DNA from: Siphonodentalium dalli
Taxonomy: Eukaryota > Mollusca > Scaphopoda > Gadilida > Siphonodentaliidae
Direction of reading: 5' to 3'
Length of the DNA: 64,000 nt
Assembly (NCBI GenBank): GCA_032622095.1
Contig: CP136064.1
Coordinates: 258,829,863-258,893,862 of the forward strand
Shown: positions 34,117 to 43,670 of the stretch, one piece after another
Position numbering within the stretch: position 1 is the first letter of the stretch
How the letters are laid out: each line of letters starts with the position of its first letter
The notes under the pieces: generated by a model
The model's database searches: none
Seen by the model: only the letters and a program-made list of their open reading frames with translations
Told to the model about the DNA's origin: nothing
Translations under genes and position numbers: made by a program

Positions 34117-34639
34117 AGGCACGGGCGGCGTTCGTTGGAGAAATGTTCATATTTGTTCAAATCACCATCAACAGAAGGAATATTAAAATATATATAGTTT
34201 TGCTCATATGCCAAACATAATCAGTGCGTAAATAGTATATTGTCATCAAGACGTATAGTACGATGGTGTACGTAAACAAGAACCTGCTCATACTACAGAA
34301 GGTTTGCTTCTGTTTACATAACACAGCGCAATTCTATTGGTTAATCACACACAAATGATAGAACTCTCTTTATTATTTCCATATCAGGAAAACAGAGACA
34401 AATAACGCTCTTTATGTTCACCATATCCGGATCTAAACAAAGTCAGGTTCTGTAACGTTTTTTGCTTTTGTTTACATAACAAAGGAAAAACATTTGACAA
34501 TAACATACTGTTTATGCCATATTTCTTATTGTCATAAGAACAAAGTCTGTCTATATTTTACTATTCTTTCTGTTTATGGCAGTTTGTGATGGAGGTGAAT
34601 AGCTTAACAGCATACCCACAGCCAATGGCGCCCGTATCT
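34117..34639 (+). mobile_element. TTAA-flanked MITE inside the Polinton
   Basis: The ends AGGCACGGGCGGCGTT (34117) and its partner GCGCCCGTATCT (34639) form short inverted repeats. TTAA precedes the left end and TTAG, a one-base variant, follows the right end. The 523-bp body is the inverted copy of 50313-50825 (shared words: GGTTTGCTTCTGTTTACATA-like, ATTCTATTGGTTAA, CCGGATCTAAACAAA). TTAA targets are the mark of the piggyBac group. No transposase. Confidence 0.85.
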
Positions 34640-34724
34640 TTAGCGCACCTCGATCATCATTTGTGAACCATTGGTGGAAATATCTGTTCTAAGTCTCAAT
34701 GACTTCTCTGTTTTTGGGTGAAAA

Positions 34725-35303
34725 TCAAGTAGTAAATAAATAACCATGATCGGTTAACATTGCGTCATCATATGCTTGCATCAAGTGAGATAATTGCATT
34801 TGGGACACACGAATTTTTATTAGACCTATATCGTGCACACTTAGAAATAAAACCATGTAATGTACATTCAAACTTAAAGTTATACTAGATTTCGATTTTT
34901 GAAGCATGTTTTGGGTTATGTAAATAACATATGTATTTCTGTGATGTCCTTTCCTCGTACATAGCATAATGTTTTGTTCACGTTTATCACCTAACATATC
35001 AAAAACGATGAGGTGTGGTAAGCCTGTGTCAGGAACTTGTTCAGTGTCATCGTCAGGTACCCCCTTTATAAATTGAATATTGTTAAATTTTTGCATCTGA
35101 CTATATGTATTTTGCCATTCCTTGTAGCACCAAAACGACGTGTGTGGAACAGGTTTGAACAAGTCATCTTTGTATTCAATAACTTTTAAAACAAATTCTG
35201 TTTTTCCACAACCACTCGGCCATGAGATGAAAATATTACATGGATGTTTGAAGAATAATGACTCTTGTTCAGCATCAACCTTTTTTTTATTTTCAGTGAA
35301 AAA
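34725..35303 (-). pseudogene. Polinton packaging ATPase (FtsK/HerA type)
   Basis: The open minus-strand frame contains FKHPCNIFISWPSGCGKTEF (Walker A, about 35185-35245), then FWCYKEWQNTYSQMQ, GVPDD, HLIVFDMLGDK (Walker B, with Met where a second acid is usual), RKGHHRNTYVIYITQNM (the arginine and Gln sensor region) and ends AYDDAMLTDHGYLF. This order is that of the Polinton A32-like genome-packaging ATPase. It is the best preserved Polinton gene here, open for about 190 codons. It lacks a start codon in frame, and its N-terminus continues in another frame near 35300-35400, so it is probably inactive. Confidence 0.75.
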
Positions 35304-35799
35304 TCACCATAACTCCAAATTACAACGAATGTCCAAATGAGTTCATGTTCTAAGTCTGAAATAGGTCTAGTGGCAATTACAATGTAATCCAATGCCACTT
35401 TTTCATTGAATAACTTTTCAGTTGTGAAAACTTTGCATGGTTCTCTAAGAATTATGTATCCATATATTATCGTTCACTCTTCGAATCTCAAAGTTCTTTC
35501 ATTGAGGTTCCTGTCTTGATATTCAGCAAATCGGACAAAGTTATGAAAACAGTTGATCCAATATATCCGGTGAGAAATCAGTTTCAAATTCTGATCTCTC
35601 ATTCAAAGATTCCAACAATCATTCCCCTCAGGGATACCTTCCAGCATTTACATCATTACTATTCTGCTTTCTCTTAAAAAACAACTTTGTTGTAGTTCTC
35701 TTTTGATTTCTTGATATATTGTTAATATTTCAACTAAGTCTTTATAAATTTTCTGAACAATTTCTGCTGGTAGCACATTAATTCCATCCATAAGAACGG
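35304..35799 (-). other. Degraded region between ATPase and polymerase genes
   Basis: Short frames such as ALDYIVIATRPISDLEHE (35340-35398) may be the ATPase gene's first part. The helix-like piece LPAEIVQKIYKDLVEILTIY near 35700-35790 lies downstream of the polymerase. Stops are frequent and no family can be fixed. Confidence 0.4.
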
Positions 35800-38299
35800 T
35801 GTTGAATTCGTCCACAAGTCATTTGGTGTACACTGATCGGAATATTTTAGTTTTTTCTTTGCTGATTACTTCCCGATTCTTCAAGCGCTTAATTCTGACT
35901 TTATGATACATTGAAAGTTTGACAAGTCGTTAACATATTCAACCATTGAATTAGAGTTTACTTTCTGGTTAGTATTATAATCCAGAATGATCCCCTTAAC
36001 CTTACTTTAGGATTTTTCACATATTGATATGCATAAATTTTGGGCCTAACCCTACAAATTTTATGGTTTTAGCATCCGGGTGTTCATCGGTCCATTTACC
36101 TAGGTAGCTGTCTTCAGATTTTATGTTTTCTTTTAATGGATCAAAGATGTACTTACAACTGTGTCTGTATCATAATACAAACCCTATCTTGGAGTTTTTC
36201 TAAAACTTTATACAATTCTAAACGTGCAAATTCTGTAACAAATGATGCAACAACTACATTTGCAATGGATGTGGTTCTATGACATCTGTTCTATTTTCAT
36301 AGTTGAATAAAATAATGTGGTTGCTTCACGGAACGGATCTATTTGATCATTTTGCATTATGTATAACCTGAATTTACCAGAGCCACGTCTTAAAATGTCC
36401 ACGTCCGACTTACAATACATTTCTATCTCATTTTGAAATCAAATATGTCCTCACCCCTAGCTTCATACCATTTTAGAAATTCATCCCTATTTTTCTCAGA
36501 AATTAAGTCAGGTTTATAGTACTTTTTGTCAAGATATGGTCCTACATAGTTCTGATAATCATGTGTATTTGCCCAATGGGGAAAATGACCTTTTGCCAAA
36601 TTTAGACAATGCCATAGGAATGAAACAATGAATCGTACATAACACCATTACATTGTAAGCACAATATTTTGTTACCATTCATAATAACACTAGGCTTTGA
36701 ATTTCCATTGTTTACCAAGTAATGTAAGAGAAATTGACTATCATAGCCGCTTGCGTTGTGATCAATACACGTTGTACCTTTATGATCATTTGTGTAAAAC
36801 AACCATTTACGAAATCTTTCTAATACATTTTCACCTCTACACACATGTTCTCTATTGGTATATACATATTCACATGAATTGCATATTTCATCAATGTGTT
36901 TACATATATAATTTTTACAAGCAATTTGTGCAACACAATAAATTGGTACATGAACACCAGTATGTTGCTGACTTTCAAAATAAAAAAAATATGAATGGTA
37001 CTTTCGCATCTGTCTGTGATTCTGTCTTTTCATGTTGCTGAATGTATCATCTGTGGTCTGGTTCAACAATTTTCTTGCAGTATTTACACATCTTTCCCGT
37101 GGTGCAAATATGTCTCTTTTCCTTTCTTCTGATGATTTCCACCCCACACTTTTCCCACAAGTATATCATGCCACAACGGATTTGCTTTGTCCTGGTGGAA
37201 TTTTCAAATGATTGTCGAAGCATCGTTGACTTCTAAATGTCCTTTTACATTTTGCACACTACATTTGCTCTCGAAACACATACAGTTGGATGGGCATGGA
37301 TGATCACCTCTGTTCTTCGAACCGGCATCATATTGTTCAAAATAATAACTACATCCAAGAAATCCCGTGATAGTTGTGATCACATCGTAGTAGTTATCAT
37401 TAAAATACAAATCAATAACTTTACTTTCTTTTCTGACTGGTGGTGGTTGGAAAAGCAGGCCTTTGTAAGAAAATTGACTATGTATTTTGATGACTTAGTC
37501 CTGGTACAGTTGTTCTTGTATGATTTTTGTATTCATCCAGTCCACAACTGCTATCATGAGGAATACCAGCTTTATCAAGCAATATTTTAGCAGCTTCGCG
37601 CTGAGGAGCTCTTGTTGGTCTTATTCGTTTCCATTGCTGTTTCAATTCAATGGTATCATTTTTGTCCGCATTGCACACAACGACAGCCCTTGCAAATCAC
37701 ATGTTATCTTCTGTATTCTGAATCAGAAGAATGCTTTTCTTTGCTGTTTTTATGTTGTCTTTATCACTAAATGCTACATTATCATACATAATGTAATGTA
37801 TGTCTTGCTGTCCCCGCAGGCATGTGCGTAATGGTGATGTCAAAACTCATCTGTCCATCATTGATTTTGAATTTTTTATTTAACTGTGCCAACTTTCTGT
37901 GATCCAGCAATAATTGGTCAGTTAGATTATCTGCTTCTGTAAACGGAACGTGAATTCCTAGATCAAACTCTGGATGATAGAAGAAATTATAGCCTGATCT
38001 CTTCGTCCTGCGTCACATTCATCTTCCAAACTGTTCACCAGATGTTCGAAAATTCTGTGAGCATCTTGTATTGTTTGTTTAAGTTCTTCAAATGTAACTA
38101 TAAATTTCTTCGATGCAGTTTTGAATTTTCTCGAATATTTATCTGTAAAATTCTTGATGGTGTAATATTTATCCTCATCGAGTCTTAATCTGTGTCTGCT
38201 CTCTCGCTCACTTTTGCTATCTGAGTATGGCACGAGTCGCTTAATTCTGAAATGACGGTTTGGCCAAAATCGAGTCACTGTACGGACATGCGCAGTCAT
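35800..38299 (-). pseudogene. Polinton protein-primed DNA polymerase B, many frameshifts
   Basis: Pieces in order on the minus strand: an N-terminal frame (37958-38299); SFDITITHMPAGTARHTLHY (~37820); RAVVVCNADKNDTIELKQQW (~37640); LYFNDNYYDVITTITGFLG (~37370); SYFFYFESQQHTGVHVP (~36960, exonuclease I region with Tyr in place of the Asp); DHNASGYDSQFLLHYL (exonuclease II); KGHFPHWANTHDYQNYVGPY (~36570); IDPFREATTLFY (~36330); GLYYDTDTVV (~36165, polymerase motif C, acids kept); and a C-terminal LKNREVISKEKTKIFRSVYT (~35850). The set is that of the family B, protein-primed polymerase of Polintons. At least six frame breaks make it dead. Confidence 0.8.
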
Positions 38300-38445
38300 C
38301 CCCGTGCAGGACCATAAAAGCGAGGCGATGTTTCATCATTCCGTCATTTCACTCACGATTGAGTAACCAACCGGACTCTCACGATTACAGAGTAGCAACA
38401 TACAGCATTTGCGAAATATCGCATTAGCTGTGTTATTGAATGACG

Positions 38446-38752
38446 CTGATGACGTACCGGCGACTCACCCCAAAATCTCACTGAACGCCAACTCAGTTGT
38501 GTTTCATTTTTAACAATAAATCGTCATTCGAGGTTAATCGATGTGCAGGTCGGTACAAAATCGATGCACCGACTATTACCGATCTGCACATCGATATTCA
38601 CGTAGAAAATAGTAATAAACTATTTCTCAAATACATTTGTCATACTTTTACTGGTGTTATGGTAATTTCTGTACACAAAAGAAACACAACTAGTTAGCGT
38701 TCAGCTAAATTTGGGGTGAGGCGCCGTTAAGTCGTCAGCGACGCCCGCGCGA
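38446..38752. repeat. Inverted repeat with inner palindrome, upstream of the polymerase gene
   Basis: A ~70-base block (GACTCACCCCAAAATCTCAC, TGAACGCCAACTCAGTTGTG) at 38446-38510 is inverted at about 38680-38752. Within the spacer, ATCGATGTGCAGGTCGGTA at 38538 is inverted near 38580-38597. A third copy of the block lies at 40868-40945. The unit could be a small foldback element or a duplicated control region of the Polinton. Confidence 0.65.
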
Positions 38753-38754
38753 TT

Positions 38755-38764
38755 CATATAAAAG
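38755..38764 (+). promoter_or_regulatory. TATA-box-like CATATAAAAG
   Basis: CATATAAAAG directly follows the inverted block on the plus strand, and the third block copy at 40868 is directly preceded by CATATAAAACG. A TATA-like word beside two copies of the block suggests a promoter. No plus-strand gene can be named downstream. Confidence 0.35.
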
Positions 38765-38926
38765 TCAGTACACATTTCCAATTGTCATTTTGTTTTGTGT
38801 GGGTTGGGGTGGCTATCCCCGGGATTGTCGGAAGGACCGATTAGTCCTCCCCTTAACCCCTCATGTTTTTTGCCATTATTCAGAGCACATAAGAAATAAA
38901 TTAAAAAAAAAGAAGCAATTTTTGGT

Positions 38927-39940
38927 CTATCTTTTTTTAGTCTTTTTCTTTTTAGGCCTCTTCGCTGGCGGTGGTGCAGACGAAGAGGCATACGAGGGAG
39001 AGGTGTAGCTCGAGCTGCTGGTGTCGGTCTTCTTGACTGGCATCCCCCTCCGGAACTGGATGATCCCATCCACTAACCGGTATTCTAGGTTAGCCGGGTC
39101 ACCAGAGTCTACTGCTGTATATATTTTATCTTTTTCCAACAGTTCGCAGTCAGCCCTGGTCATGATGTATCTTTGTTGTTTGGCTGCTGCAGCGTGTACT
39201 CGGCTTTCCAAGGCTTCGTGTTTCAACAGAATAAGCTGTTCTTCTTTGTCTTCTTCGGTGGTGTCTGTACTGATGTTATTGTTGCTAGTGGTAGAGCTGG
39301 GAGACACCGGGCTGAGATGGAACTCCGGCGTCCGTGGTGGCAAGCTGTCCAACTCTACCTCGAAGCTGGCGGCAGGAACAGCAGGGGTGGTTTCCTGCTC
39401 CCTTTCTCCGCTCGCCTCGACGACGACAGCAGGGACCTCCGGCAGATCAACGGAGTCCCTGCTAGCTGGTGCGATGTCGCCTGTCTCCATGCAGGTCGGG
39501 TCGTCGGGGCGTCTCTCAGACAACTCCGACCTACCGGCTGTGACACTGGACGTCGGCTGAACCACACGGGGAGGGGTGACTGGCAGATCAACAGTCACCC
39601 CCTTCTTCTTCCATTTCGCCCGTCTGGCGGCGTCCCTTCTTCTTCTGGTAGGCGTCTTCTTCTTGGGAGGCCCCTTCCCACTCTTCATTGGACAGGAGGC
39701 AGTCTTGGAGTTGGTGTCCCGGGCCTGCGATCTCTGGATGCCAGCATCTTCAGTCCGGAACTCCAGGCAAAGGGTCAGGTAGACCCTGCTAGACTGGAGA
39801 CTCCAGTTAGCAATGTCCACTACCCGACACTTTTGCACTGCGGCCAACACAGCTTCAGGGATTAAATCCATAAGCCTAATCCAAACCCGTCTCACTGGCG
39901 TTAAGCACGGGGGCAGCTGCACTCGGAGGCGCGGCCACAC
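38927..39940 (-). CDS. GC-rich basic ORF, ORF1/gag-like or orphan
   Basis: A 337-codon frame is clearly richer in G+C than anything around it and occupies an island of about 38.8-40.0 kb. It has an N-terminal hydrophobic-helical region (LMDLIPEAVLAAVQKCRVVD), a very basic KKKTPTRRRRDAARRAKWKK stretch (~95-115), a long acidic Ser/Pro/Thr-rich middle, a heptad-like piece (EEQLILLKHEALESRVHAAA) and a Lys-rich tail (PPPAKRPKKKKTKKR). The first codon is GTG; ATG at residue 24 is the likelier start. I do not recognise the family. Composition and intact frame suggest a recent insertion into the Polinton, such as ORF1 of a retroelement or a captured gene. Confidence 0.5.
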   Translation of the reverse strand: MWPRLRVQLPPCLTPVRRVWIRLMDLIPEAVLAAVQKCRVVDIANWSLQSSRVYLTLCLEFRTEDAGIQRSQARDTNSKTASCPMKSGKGPPKKKTPTRRRRDAARRAKWKKKGVTVDLPVTPPRVVQPTSSVTAGRSELSERRPDDPTCMETGDIAPASRDSVDLPEVPAVVVEASGEREQETTPAVPAASFEVELDSLPPRTPEFHLSPVSPSSTTSNNNISTDTTEEDKEEQLILLKHEALESRVHAAAAKQQRYIMTRADCELLEKDKIYTAVDSGDPANLEYRLVDGIIQFRRGMPVKKTDTSSSSYTSPSYASSSAPPPAKRPKKKKTKKR

Positions 39941-40139
39941 AACTCACCCGTGCTCAGCGCTCTGACAAAGAGGAACTAATAAGGTCGAAGCAATCACGAC
40001 CTGTTCGCTCCACCCTCCGCCAGAACAAAAAAATGTCATTCAGTCCAATCTGGGGCATTTGGTTGCGTCGATCCGCGGATCACATTCAGGTTTATTCGAA
40101 CCAGAATAAATCTTGCGGCCTCTTTTGAGATAAAAAAAA

Positions 40140-40155
40140 GGCCCTTTTCAGGGCC
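40140..40155 (+). terminator. Histone-type 3' stem-loop (plus strand)
   Basis: GGCCCTTTTCAGGGCC is a perfect six-base stem with UUUC loop, preceded by TAAAAAAAA and followed by ACACAAATT. It matches the histone mRNA 3' end signal in stem, loop and A-rich flanks. The only plus-strand frame ending nearby is a 31-codon one (about 40034-40129), so the gene it served is unclear. Confidence 0.6.
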
Positions 40156-40408
40156 ACACAAATTATCGTAAAAAATACTCGAACATTGCTATCGAAAAGT
40201 GAAAAATACACACGATTTACTCATGCTCTTGAACTCGAATCGAAAGTCCACACAAAGAATAATCGAACATTACATTCAACAATGATCAAATCAAAATAAC
40301 GCAGTTTTTCTCATGGTATATATTTTTATCCACACCCCATTTCAATGTTTTTACCCAGTTATGAAGCAATGGCTTAGAGTAGATCTTAAATTAAAAATTA
40401 AATTGCCC

Positions 40409-40423
40409 TGAAAAGGCCAGTTT
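40409..40423 (-). terminator. Worn histone-type stem-loop (minus strand)
   Basis: The minus strand reads TGGCCTTTTCAGGGCAA, the same core as the two better stem-loops but one base short in the 5' arm and without the ACCCA flank. It lies about 17 bases beyond the stop codon of the 40440-40730 frame, the spacing expected for this kind of signal. Confidence 0.4.
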
Positions 40424-40439
40424 AAAAAATAAATAAAAA

Positions 40440-40815
40440 TCACTCCTTTTGTTTCTTCATCGCTGTTAAATCTTTTCCTTGCGATCCGAATGTCGGTCGC
40501 TTCGTTGATTCGTTCGGAAAATCATGTACTTGAATTGGTATGTCAATCTTTTCCGGTTTTAGATTGACTGTACATTCGACCGATCTTTGTGTCAGCTGCT
40601 TTTTCATTTCCTTTATTTCTTGATTAATATTCTTTAAACGTTCTTCCCATTGTGAACTATTGATAACTTGGTATACAACAGGTTTTTGAATAGCTTGTTG
40701 TTGAGCTCTTTTAGATGTATTGTAGATTGGTTACTGATGCACTCGGGGTACTGCATATCTCGGTGCTGTCTGCTGCTGTTCTACCCGTGGTGTAACATTC
40801 CCCACATACAGTGAA
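40440..40815 (-). pseudogene. Coiled-coil ORF at the right end of the Polinton
   Basis: The minus-strand frame is open from about 40815 with one in-frame TAA at 40731-40733. It reads NVTPRVEQQQTAPRYAVPRV, then after the stop YNTSKRAQQQAIQKPVVYQV and a coiled-coil-like helix WEERLKNINQEIKEMKKQL, ending GKDLTAMKKQKE. No ATG was seen, but a pyrimidine-containing TTTTCACTG just upstream could be a splice site or decay. Function unknown. It lies between the polymerase and the right terminal repeat and is followed by the worn stem-loop. Confidence 0.45.
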
Positions 40816-40867
40816 AACAAGTTAGTTACGTAAATAATAACGTCACTGAAGATCACCTACATGTACA

Positions 40868-40945
40868 TATAAAACGCCCGGGCGTCGCTGACAACGTAAC
40901 GGCCCCTCATCTCAAAAATTCGCTGAACGCTAACTCAGTTGTGGT
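40868..40945 (+). repeat. Third copy of the 70-base block with TATA-like word
   Basis: CATATAAAACGCCCGGGCGT then CGCTGAC, TAACGGCC and TGAACGCTAACTCAGTTGTG match the arms of the inverted repeat at 38446-38752. It lies about 120 bp inside the right terminal repeat. Confidence 0.6.
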
Positions 40946-41063
40946 TCTTTTTTGACAATGACTCACCATATTTCTGTAAATAAAACATCAATTTGATTCG
41001 GGAAAGTTTTATTTGTACCGTATTACCATTATCAATACAAACAGCATAATTTATGCCAAAAAT

Positions 41064-41579
41064 TCTCTTGCATAAGATTGTATATTTCACAACGCTCCCT
41101 CTTTGAATATATATACGAAGACTCGATTTTGTTAAAAATGCACTGGTAAAGTAACACATTTCATGAACGTTTCTATTTCTCGGTTTTTCTTCTAAATCCA
41201 GTGCGTACAGCAAAGGGGAACGCCCTTCGCCTACCACAATGTCCTTAGAAACCAAGAATTCGGAATGTTCGCGAACTGTGTTACTTTTCTGTCAAAATAA
41301 ATTGTCTAGTTTGTGAACCTCCATGACTCTGGCTCGTGGGAATCTGGCCCACCTGGGCTCGTGGTCACTCTGTGGCACCCCTGGACTCCTGGTCACTCTG
41401 GTCCACCCATGACTCATGGTCATTCTGGCCCACCCTGGGCTCGTAGTTATTCTTCCCCACCCCTGTGCTCGTGGTCACTCTGGCCCCTCGGCGGGCACTC
41501 TGGCCCACCCTTGGCTCGTGGTCACTCTGGCCCATGGGCCAACTAGCCAGGGGTGGGCCATAGTGCCCGCCCTTACTAC
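41064..41579 (-). repeat. Polinton right terminal inverted repeat with minisatellite
   Basis: Reverse complement of 21345-21876: CTCTTGCATAAGATTG at the inner end, GGGAACGCCCTTCGCCTACC near 41217-41236, and the minisatellite (CTCGTGGTCACTCTGGCCCA type) at 41325-41573. It ends at GTGCCCGCCCTTACTAC. The minisatellite has a different unit number from the left copy. Confidence 0.8.
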
Positions 41580-42388
41580 TTGGTGTAAACAATATTTTAT
41601 TCTCAAGAATAGCACATATAATACATAATATAAGGACATCAACAATTCAACATTAGAGAAAAAGATTTGGCAGTAAGACAAAGGCTTATAGGTGGTCATT
41701 TCCTTAGTATATATATTGTATCATGGTTTGATTGCGTCTCAATGATGAATTGCCCGTTCCACAAGCACCCGCAACCTATCATGTGGCTAATTGCTGCATG
41801 TTCATCCCTACACACATACACTTCTCTGGCATGCTTGAGTATACGAGAGCACAATTTTGTTTTGTTTAGGCTTTTGGTTCACGCCTTACAGTTCATAACC
41901 ATACTATGTCAGTTAAATCGTTTGGTATCGTCGATGAACTTTTGTACAGTGATGAATATGTCGGCATTTTTTGTATAAGATGTATCTACAGACCTATACA
42001 GTAATATTTTGACTTCCAAGTTCACATTTAGATTAGCTAAACAACGGACTCTTTCTCGAATGAATATTGGACCTCGGAGTAAGAATTGCTCTGCAGTTTC
42101 TAATTCTCCATAATCGTATAATGGACTATTATTCAGATGATTGCAAAACAGTTCATATTTCAGGTTACACTTTACAAAAATATAAGATATATAAACGTGT
42201 CACGTGTTTTATCAAAATCGGTAGTGTTTTTATATATACGGATTGGGTGTTTATAACTAAGATATGAAATCACTAGTGTTTATAATCAAAAACACTTGAC
42301 ATGTTTTAAACGGTTACATTCACAACATTCAGCAGTACAGCACTGCAAAATCCGATCATGATTGTAAAGTCAAAATTAATACATACAT
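41580..42388. other. Noncoding stretch
   Basis: No supported gene. TGTTTATAA words near 42190-42310 (CACTAGTGTTTATAAT, AAAACACTTGACATGTTTTA) resemble the repeats at 48300-48700. Confidence 0.4.
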
Positions 42389-42553
42389 GTTATCGCTGCA
42401 GTGAATTGATCTGGGGCGAAGTATCACGTCGAGTTGAAGAGGTCAGATCGCTGGATCAAACGAGCCGCCGCAGGCGTCTAGTTTGATCCAGCGATCTGAC
42501 CTCTTCAACGAGACGTGATGCGAAGCCCAGATCAATTCACTGCAGCGATAACA
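42389..42553. mobile_element. Foldback element F3
   Basis: TGTTATCGCTGCAGTGAATT at 42389 is inverted at 42553, and the arms match for about 75 bp with few changes (GAGGTCAGATCGCTGGATCA against its complement). A short loop lies around 42464-42478. No coding capacity. Confidence 0.8.
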
Positions 42554-43588
42554 GGTTTATTATATGACATGCTTTTTATTTAAAAACACATGCTTTTTTA
42601 TTTAAAAAGCACAATTTCTCTCATTAATTATGAAATGAAACCAATTCACACGCTCGCTAGTATCAAAAATAAAGAAAGAACTGTCCTGCTTTTTCCGGTC
42701 ATGCGCAGTATGCGAGAAGAGGAAGGGTGGTATGACATCGGATCAAACTGCAGCTGATCCGATGGACAGGAAATGATCGCTATACAATAGCGGTATTGGG
42801 GAAAGAAAAACGATAGTCATATAATAAAAATACATATCTATTTTAACTTTAAAAATATATGTGCGGTAAATAATGTTACTTGGACAAAGATTTAGTCCTA
42901 TTTGCACTTGTTGTTTGTGGTATATAAATACGTGACGCGTTTTTGAAGAGAGACGTTTTACATTCGCTAGTGTTTATAATTTTCTGCCAGACCGATGCCG
43001 CGTGATATTTTGATTGGGAACAGATGTTCGCTTCAACGATTCACATTTATTATTTTCGGCATTGCAAGGAACCAGTCGTGGTAATGTGACATAGATACTC
43101 ATCCTGCTGTATTCGGGTTGCCGTTGTGTTTCTCACAATACAAATCACGGTAAAATGCAGGAACTGTTTCCAGGATCCAAACCAAAATAATAGGTAAGTA
43201 AGTACATACATGTAGCTATGTATAAATCCACCAGCAATGAATATTAAATTTGAAGTTTGTGAGTCGATTGGCACGACAAAGAACTCATGAGGTTTTATTG
43301 TTAAAGAGTTGAAATGCAAATGATGAATTCTGATTATTCATGTTACCACTTACCAGGTTATATTTTCGTCATAACACATTGGCTTCTACTGAGTTTTGGT
43401 CATATTTACTTCAAATGTTAAAGAAAATTTTTAATGTTTGAACTTTTTTTAAAAGTAAATTTACTTTTACAAAATGTCCAATATACATGTGCTCAATTAT
43501 GACACATCTTTTAAAACAAATTTGCTAAACCGATGTCTTCAACTTATACACCAACCAGGAAAACCGCCTGCAGGTATCAATGCCCCAA
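42554..43588. other. Noncoding stretch
   Basis: Only a small palindrome (ATCGGATCAAACTGCAGCTG and complement, 42738-42763) is seen. No gene. Confidence 0.4.
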
Positions 43589-43670
43589 CAGATAGTAAGT
43601 TTGAATTTGATGCTGATCAAATTACATCCTTATCATATTTAATTCCTAAAATATCAAACTTACTATCTGT
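43589..43670. repeat. Small inverted repeat
   Basis: ACAGATAGTAAGTTTGA at 43589 is exactly inverted at 43654-43670 around a 48-base loop. It may be a minimal foldback element or a relic. Confidence 0.6.

Larger units (their letters stand above)
21345..41579 (-). mobile_element. Decayed Polinton/Maverick (~20.2 kb) with nested insertions
   Basis: Two inverted repeats of about 0.52 kb (21345-21876 and 41064-41579) face each other. Between them lie minus-strand remnants of the Polinton set: protein-primed DNA polymerase B, FtsK/HerA-type packaging ATPase, minor and major capsid proteins and adenain-like protease. Size, terminal repeats containing a minisatellite and gene content all fit. No retrovirus-like integrase was found. 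A six-base target duplication could not be fixed because GTAGTA lies at both ends as part of the repeat. Every gene is damaged. Nested inside are a DIRS-type element, three small DNA elements and a GC-rich ORF, so about half of the 20 kb is later insertion. Confidence 0.75.

Noticed and set aside
35405-35430. AACTTTTCAGTT as a further histone-type stem-loop
   Set aside because: Only a four-base A/T-rich stem, wrong strand for the neighbouring genes and no ACCCA-like flank.
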